In this document: piece by piece, positions 60,025-64,000 of the stretch
Position numbering within the stretch: the first letter of the stretch is position 1
Layout of the letters: each line of letters starts with the position of its first letter
From: Sulfitobacter sp. DFL-14
GTDB taxonomy: Bacteria > Pseudomonadota > Alphaproteobacteria > Rhodobacterales > Rhodobacteraceae
Reading direction: 5' to 3'
DNA length: 64,000 nt
Assembly: GCF_003335585.1 (NCBI RefSeq)
Contig: NZ_QBFD01000046.1
Coordinates: 1,131,412-1,195,411 of the forward strand
Position numbers and translations under genes: made by a program
The notes under the pieces: model-generated
What the model was told of the DNA's origin: nothing
Databases searched by the model: none
What the model saw: only the letters and a program-made list of their open reading frames with translations

Positions 60025-61476
60025 ATGCTCGACCTGATCAACGTCAGCTACGACACCCAGATCCCGAACAACGTCGGCCTGAGTGAGGACAAGAAGGTGC
60101 TCAAGGCGCTGGAAAAATGGCACCCCGGTTACATCAACTGGTGGAATGACCTGATCCCGCAGAACTTTCAGGAATCCATGGTCTACCTGCGCACCGCCGT
60201 CAGCGTGGACCCGAAAGGCTGGGCCAAGTTCGACTACGTCAAGATGCCCGAATACCGCTGGGGCGTGTTGCTGGCCCCCGCAGTCGAGGACCGCAAGATC
60301 CCCATGGGCGAACACTACGGCGAACCGGCATGGCAGGAAGTGCCCGGCGAATACCGCAACATGCTCAAACGCCTGATCGTGATCCAGGGCGACACGGAGC
60401 CGGGTTCGGTCGAACAGCAGCGCTTCCTCGGCCTGACTGCGCCGTCGCTTTACGACATGCGCAACCTCTTTCAGGTCAACGTGGAGGAGGGCCGTCACCT
60501 CTGGGCGATGGTCTATCTGCTGCAGAAATACTTTGGCCGCGATGGCCGCGAAGAGGCGGACGATCTGCTGGTCCGCTCCTCAGGCTCCGACGACAGCCCG
60601 CGCATGCTGGGGGCCTTCAACGAGGAAACGCCGGATTGGCTGTCCTTCTTCATGTTCACCTATTTCACCGACCGTGACGGCAAGATGCAGCTGGAAAGCC
60701 TCGCGCAATCGGGGTTCGACCCGCTGTCGCGCACCTGCCGCTTCATGCTGACCGAGGAAGCGCACCACATGTTCGTGGGCGAAACCGGCGTGGGCCGCAC
60801 CATTCAGGCGACGCTGGAGGCGATGGCGAAACACGGCATCACCGACCCCACCGACGTGGGCAAGATCCGCGATCTGGGTGTCATCGACCTGCCCACGATC
60901 CAGAAAAAGCTGAACCTGCATTACACCTTGTCGCTGGACCTGTTCGGGCAGGAGGTGTCGACCAACGCCGCCAATGCCTTCAACTCCGGCATCAAGGGGC
61001 GGTACATGGAGCAGCGGATCGACGACGATCACAAGCTGACCGGTGACACCTATCCCGTGACCTCCATCAAGGACGGCAAGATCGTGACGGAAGACGCCCC
61101 GGCGCTGACCGCCATCAACATGCGCCTGCGTGACGATTATGTGCGCGATGCGGCAGGGGGTGTGGGCCGCTGGAACAAGCAGATCCAGAAGGCCGGGGTG
61201 GATTTCGAACTGAAGCTGCCGCATGAGGGCTTTCACCGCCAGATCGGCGTGTTCAGCACCGTGGCCGTGGACCCCGATGGCCAGATCATCTCGGCCGAGG
61301 AATGGCACAAGCGCCGCGATGAATGGTTGCCGACCAAGGCAGACGGTGATTTCATCCAGTCGCTGATGGTGCCTTGCTACGAACCGGGCAAATACGCCTC
61401 CTGGATCGCCGCACCCAAGGTCGGGATCGACAACAAGCCGGGCGATTTCGAATATGTGAAGTTGCACATGGCCTGA
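60025..61476 (+). CDS. boxB: Benzoyl-CoA 2,3-epoxidase, oxygenase subunit BoxB
   Basis: A 483-residue diiron oxygenase that converts benzoyl-CoA to the 2,3-epoxide with electrons from BoxA. Diiron ligands lie in VNVEEGRHLWAMVYL and LTEEAHHMFVGETGVGR, the two EExxH-type helices. AAGGAGAGACAAA precedes ATG 60025. It lies between two hairpin-bearing gaps, with boxC before and boxA after. Confidence 0.96.
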   Translation: MLDLINVSYDTQIPNNVGLSEDKKVLKALEKWHPGYINWWNDLIPQNFQESMVYLRTAVSVDPKGWAKFDYVKMPEYRWGVLLAPAVEDRKIPMGEHYGEPAWQEVPGEYRNMLKRLIVIQGDTEPGSVEQQRFLGLTAPSLYDMRNLFQVNVEEGRHLWAMVYLLQKYFGRDGREEADDLLVRSSGSDDSPRMLGAFNEETPDWLSFFMFTYFTDRDGKMQLESLAQSGFDPLSRTCRFMLTEEAHHMFVGETGVGRTIQATLEAMAKHGITDPTDVGKIRDLGVIDLPTIQKKLNLHYTLSLDLFGQEVSTNAANAFNSGIKGRYMEQRIDDDHKLTGDTYPVTSIKDGKIVTEDAPALTAINMRLRDDYVRDAAGGVGRWNKQIQKAGVDFELKLPHEGFHRQIGVFSTVAVDPDGQIISAEEWHKRRDEWLPTKADGDFIQSLMVPCYEPGKYASWIAAPKVGIDNKPGDFEYVKLHMA

Positions 61477-61485
61477 TCGGCAGGG

Positions 61486-61545
61486 TGGGTTTCAAACCCA
61501 GCTTGCGGCAAGATCGAAAGGTGCGTGCCGGTCACGCGCCTTTCG
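61486..61545 (+). repeat. Two hairpins between boxB and boxA
   Basis: TGGGTTT-C-AAACCCA (61486-61500) and a 13-bp near-perfect stem with arms CGAAAGGTGCGTG (61515-61527) and CACGCGCCTTTCG (61533-61545, one mismatch). The second has the GGTGCGTG core seen in the boxC-boxB repeat. Confidence 0.75.
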
Positions 61546-61594
61546 CACAGGAAGGACATGCCGCCCGACCAGCGGGCCGGAGGGGAGAGCGCAT

Positions 61595-62773
61595 ATGAAC
61601 AAACCGGTCAAGCAACACCTGATTGATCCGGAAATCTGCATCCGCTGCTACACCTGCGAGATGACCTGCCCGATCAATGCGATCACCCATGACGACAACA
61701 ACGTCGTGGTCAACGCCGACATCTGCAACTTCTGCATGGATTGCATCCCGGTCTGCCCCACGGGTTCCATCGACGAATGGCGTGTGGTGCAGACGCCCTA
61801 TACTCTGGAACAGCAGTTCGAATTCGAAGAACTGCCCGAGCAGGAAGACATCGAAGCCGCCCCCGCCAGCGGTGACGAGGAAGCGGTCGATCCGATTGCC
61901 GCCCTGCTGGCAGAAGCGCACAAGGGCGCGGGCGGCAAGGCCAAGGCCCCGCTCAGCGCGGGCAAGCCCACGGTCAACATGTACACGCTGGGCAAACCGG
62001 CGCGGATGAAGGTGCAGGGCAATTACCCGCTGACGCGGGACCCCGACCATGATGTGCGTCACATCATCCTGGACCCCGGCGCGCTGCCCTTTCCGGTGCT
62101 GGAGGGGCAATCGGTCGGCATCATCCCCCCCGGCACGGATGCAGAGGGCAAGCCGCATCTGCCCCGGCTTTATTCCATCTCCTCGCCCCGCGACGGCGAG
62201 CGGGCGGGCTATCACAACATCTCGCTCACGGTGAAGCGCGAGGACAAGGGCCTTGCCTCCAACTACCTCTGCGATCTGGAGCAGGGTGCGGAAGTCGAGG
62301 TTACCGGCCCCTTTGGTGCCACCTTCCTGATGCCCTCCACGGCGGAATCGCATCTGCTGCTGATCTGCACCGGCACCGGTTCCGCCCCGATGCGTGCCTT
62401 TACCATGCAGCGCCAGCGCAGCGGTGCGACGGGGGGCATGACCATGTTCTTTGGCGCGCGCACGCCCGACAGCCTGCCCTATTTCGGCCCGCTCAAGAAG
62501 GTGCCGGAAACCCTGTTGAAGCAACACCTTGTGTTCTCGCGCCAGCCGGATCAGGACAAGGAATATGTGCAGGACCGCATCCTGGCCGAGCAGGACAGGG
62601 TGGCGGAACTGCTTGAGGATGGCCGCACGCATATCTACATCTGCGGGTTGCGCGGCATGGAGGAAGGGGTCGAACTGGCCCTGACCTCCATCGCGGAAAG
62701 CCTGGGCCAGCAATGGACCGCCCTGCGCGATGCCATGCGTGAGGACGGGCGTTACCACGTGGAGACCTATTGA
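61595..62773 (+). CDS. boxA: Benzoyl-CoA 2,3-epoxidase, reductase subunit BoxA
   Basis: A 392-residue reductase that carries electrons from NADPH to BoxB. N-terminal double [4Fe-4S] ferredoxin: CIRCYTCEMTC (C15, C18, C21, C25) and CNFCMDCIPVC (C44, C47, C50, C54). A flexible acidic linker (about residues 75-120) leads to an FAD/NADPH-binding FNR domain with RLYSISSPRDG and CTGTGSAPMRAF. The thioesterase gene overlaps its stop codon. An AGGGGAGAG sequence precedes the ATG. Confidence 0.96.
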   Translation: MNKPVKQHLIDPEICIRCYTCEMTCPINAITHDDNNVVVNADICNFCMDCIPVCPTGSIDEWRVVQTPYTLEQQFEFEELPEQEDIEAAPASGDEEAVDPIAALLAEAHKGAGGKAKAPLSAGKPTVNMYTLGKPARMKVQGNYPLTRDPDHDVRHIILDPGALPFPVLEGQSVGIIPPGTDAEGKPHLPRLYSISSPRDGERAGYHNISLTVKREDKGLASNYLCDLEQGAEVEVTGPFGATFLMPSTAESHLLLICTGTGSAPMRAFTMQRQRSGATGGMTMFFGARTPDSLPYFGPLKKVPETLLKQHLVFSRQPDQDKEYVQDRILAEQDRVAELLEDGRTHIYICGLRGMEEGVELALTSIAESLGQQWTALRDAMREDGRYHVETY

Positions 62774-63195
62774 TGGCCGATCCCTTTATCCATCCTGTCA
62801 ACGTCACCTGGGGTGACTGCGACCCGGCGCGCATCGCCTATACCGCCCGTCTGCCCTATTTCGCGCTGGATGCGATCAACGCCTGGTGGGAGGCGCATCT
62901 GGGCGGTGACGGCTGGTTCCAGATGGAGATCGACCGCAACGTCGGCACGCCTTTTGTCAGCCTGGCGATGGAGTTCCGCAGCCCGGTCACCCCGCGTCAT
63001 ACGCTGATGTGCGACACTTTCCCGACCCGGCTGGGCGATAAATCCATCAGTTTCGCGGTGAACGGATCCCAGGACGGCAAGCTGTGTTTCGAGGGGCGGT
63101 TCACCTGTGTATTCACCATCGCGGACCAGTTCAGGAGCCAGCCGGTGCCACCGGACCTTCGGGCCATCGTTGAGCCGCACATTCGTGCGAAATAA
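62773..63195 (+). CDS. Acyl-CoA thioesterase, 4-hydroxybenzoyl-CoA type
   Basis: A 140-residue hotdog-fold thioesterase. It starts MADPFIHPVNVTWGDCDPARIAYTARLPYFALDAIN, where WGDCDPARI is the 4HBT active-site motif with the nucleophile/base aspartate. It probably hydrolyses excess benzoyl-CoA or similar dead-end thioesters and so frees CoA. Start ATG overlaps the boxA TGA. A BoxR-type site overlaps its stop codon. Confidence 0.9.
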   Translation: MADPFIHPVNVTWGDCDPARIAYTARLPYFALDAINAWWEAHLGGDGWFQMEIDRNVGTPFVSLAMEFRSPVTPRHTLMCDTFPTRLGDKSISFAVNGSQDGKLCFEGRFTCVFTIADQFRSQPVPPDLRAIVEPHIRAK

Positions 63196-63250
63196 TGCAG
63201 AATGCCCTGGCTGAGCCCTTGCCGGGGTGATCGACTTGCGGAATAATGCA
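63186..63250 (+). promoter_or_regulatory. Two TGCG-N6-TGCA sites before boxR
   Basis: TGCGAAATAATGCA (63186-63199) and TGCGGAATAATGCA (63237-63250) differ at one base and are 51 bases apart, in the gap before boxR. They are a variant of the TGCA-N6-TGCA sites and suggest autoregulation. Confidence 0.7.
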
Positions 63251-63272
63251 TTAATGTCTTTGATTGCGCCCC

Positions 63273-64000
63273 ATGGCTGATACGCAGGATGCCCCGGACC
63301 CCGGTGCCGCGCTGATCGCGCGCATGGCCGAACGGGTCGCCGCCGCCCGCAAGAAGCGGGGCCTGCCGCGCCGGGTGCTGTCGGACCTGTCGGGTGTCTC
63401 GCCCCGCTACCTCGCACAGCTTGAATCGGGCGAGGGCAACATTTCCATTCTGCTGCTGTCGCGCGTCGCGGCGGCGCTCGATCTCAAGGTCGAGGCGCTT
63501 TTGGCAGATGAAATCCCGATGGACCACGACGCACAGCGCTTTGCGACCCTCTATCGCAATGCCCCGGCCGAGGTGCAGCACAAGGTCAGCGCCCTGCTGG
63601 CCCCGCGCGACCCCGGTCTGATGCGCGCCGGGCGGATCAGTCTGATCGGGTTGCGCGGCGCGGGCAAATCCACCCTTGGCCGCCTTGCAGGTGAAGCGCT
63701 GAAGATCCCCTTTGTCGAATTGAACGAGGATATCGAGAACGCGGCCGACATGCCCCTGGCAGAGGTTATGGCGTTCTACGGCGAGGACGGGTATCGCCGG
63801 TTGGAGGCGGAGGCGCTGGACCGCATTTCCACCGTACATGACCGCGTCATTATGGCTGTTGCGGGCGGCATCGTCGCGCAGAAAAACACCTATGACCGGC
63901 TGCGCGAACGGTTCCACACCGTCTGGATACGCACCAGCCCGCCCGAGCACATGCAGCGCGTGCGCGCCCAGGGCGATGTGCGCCCGATGCAGGGCAATCC
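63273..64000 (+). CDS. boxR: BoxR/BzdR-type regulator: HTH plus shikimate-kinase-like domain (partial)
   Basis: The first 242 codons of a regulator that senses benzoyl-CoA. An N-terminal Xre-type helix-turn-helix (about residues 17-78, with VLSDLSGVSPRYLAQLESGEGNISI) is followed by a domain like shikimate kinase with Walker A GLRGAGKST (126-134). The 3' end lies beyond the window; BzdR/BoxR proteins are about 300 residues. It binds TGCA-type operators, which are seen upstream of three genes here. No good ribosome binding site precedes ATG 63273. Confidence 0.93.
   Translation, partial: MADTQDAPDPGAALIARMAERVAAARKKRGLPRRVLSDLSGVSPRYLAQLESGEGNISILLLSRVAAALDLKVEALLADEIPMDHDAQRFATLYRNAPAEVQHKVSALLAPRDPGLMRAGRISLIGLRGAGKSTLGRLAGEALKIPFVELNEDIENAADMPLAEVMAFYGEDGYRRLEAEALDRISTVHDRVIMAVAGGIVAQKNTYDRLRERFHTVWIRTSPPEHMQRVRAQGDVRPMQGN

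Noticed and set aside
58723-60498. A 591-codon minus-strand frame spanning boxC and the start of boxB
   Set aside because: Antisense shadow crossing a strong inverted repeat; boxC and boxB are certain.

Overview
The window looks like a chromosomal segment of a marine alphaproteobacterium of the Rhodobacteraceae (Roseobacter group). This is inferred from gene content: TrcR (DUF1013), COQ9, an alphaproteobacterial-type SRP RNA, a DMSP-lyase-like cupin, TRAP transport, membrane-anchored cytochrome c and an aerobic benzoyl-CoA (box) pathway with a BoxR regulator. The DNA is GC-rich and densely coding. No phage, integrase, transposase or CRISPR array is visible.

Layout. 1-8.4 kb: 3' part of pyruvate kinase, two small hypothetical genes, rpmI-rplT, a flavodoxin-fold oxidoreductase divergent from a TetR regulator with palindromic operators between them, pheS, a YrhK-domain gene, pheT and a YtoQ gene. 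8.5-14.8 kb: DMSP-lyase-like cupin, a YghU/YfcG-type GST, mscL, a gene-free stretch rich in hairpins, ald divergent from an Lrp/AsnC regulator, a TSUP permease, rpsU and COQ9 behind 28-bp tandem repeats. 14.9-20.3 kb: bioM-bioN-bioY facing a thiolase-like/acyl-CoA-ligase pair, then a quinone oxidoreductase. 20.5-34.8 kb: RNase T2, trcR, an EEP-family protein, ornithine/lysine decarboxylase, recR-ybaB-dnaX, a zinc metallopeptidase, SRP RNA (ffs), nudC, SRPBCC and hexapeptide-transferase genes, MarR/EamA pair with operators, pheA, cytochrome c. 35-41 kb: yejABEF peptide importer. 41-49.8 kb: LysR with a divergent 48-aa ORF, D,D-carboxypeptidase, HAD phosphatase, clpS, rsmC-like methyltransferase, an SDR-like protein, DUF1304, desaturase, fasciclin, tRNA-Met. 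50.4-64 kb: TRAP transporter, feruloyl-CoA synthase, benzoate-CoA ligase, hydrolase, DUF309, boxC-boxB-boxA, a thioesterase and boxR, which runs off the end.

How it works together. The last 14 kb reads as an aromatic-acid catabolic island: uptake by TRAP, CoA activation, epoxidation by BoxAB, ring cleavage by BoxC and control by BoxR. TGCA-type N6 sites sit before the ligase, boxC and boxR, suggesting one regulon. BoxD would be expected beyond the window.

Most interesting points. (1) bioMNY lies next to an acyl-CoA ligase and a thiolase homologue that has lost two catalytic residues, recalling the bioY-ligase-thiolase operon of Bacillus. (2) There are several families of palindromic repeats: a double-palindrome element in three copies, one copy continuing into a 120-bp nested inverted repeat; an 83-bp nested palindrome before the HAD gene; and perfect inverted repeats inside the box operon. 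(3) Putative TetR, MarR and BoxR operators can be read directly. (4) RNase T2, an SDR and the thiolase each carry a substituted catalytic residue. (5) A 48-aa ORF with a strong ribosome binding site lies opposite the LysR gene.
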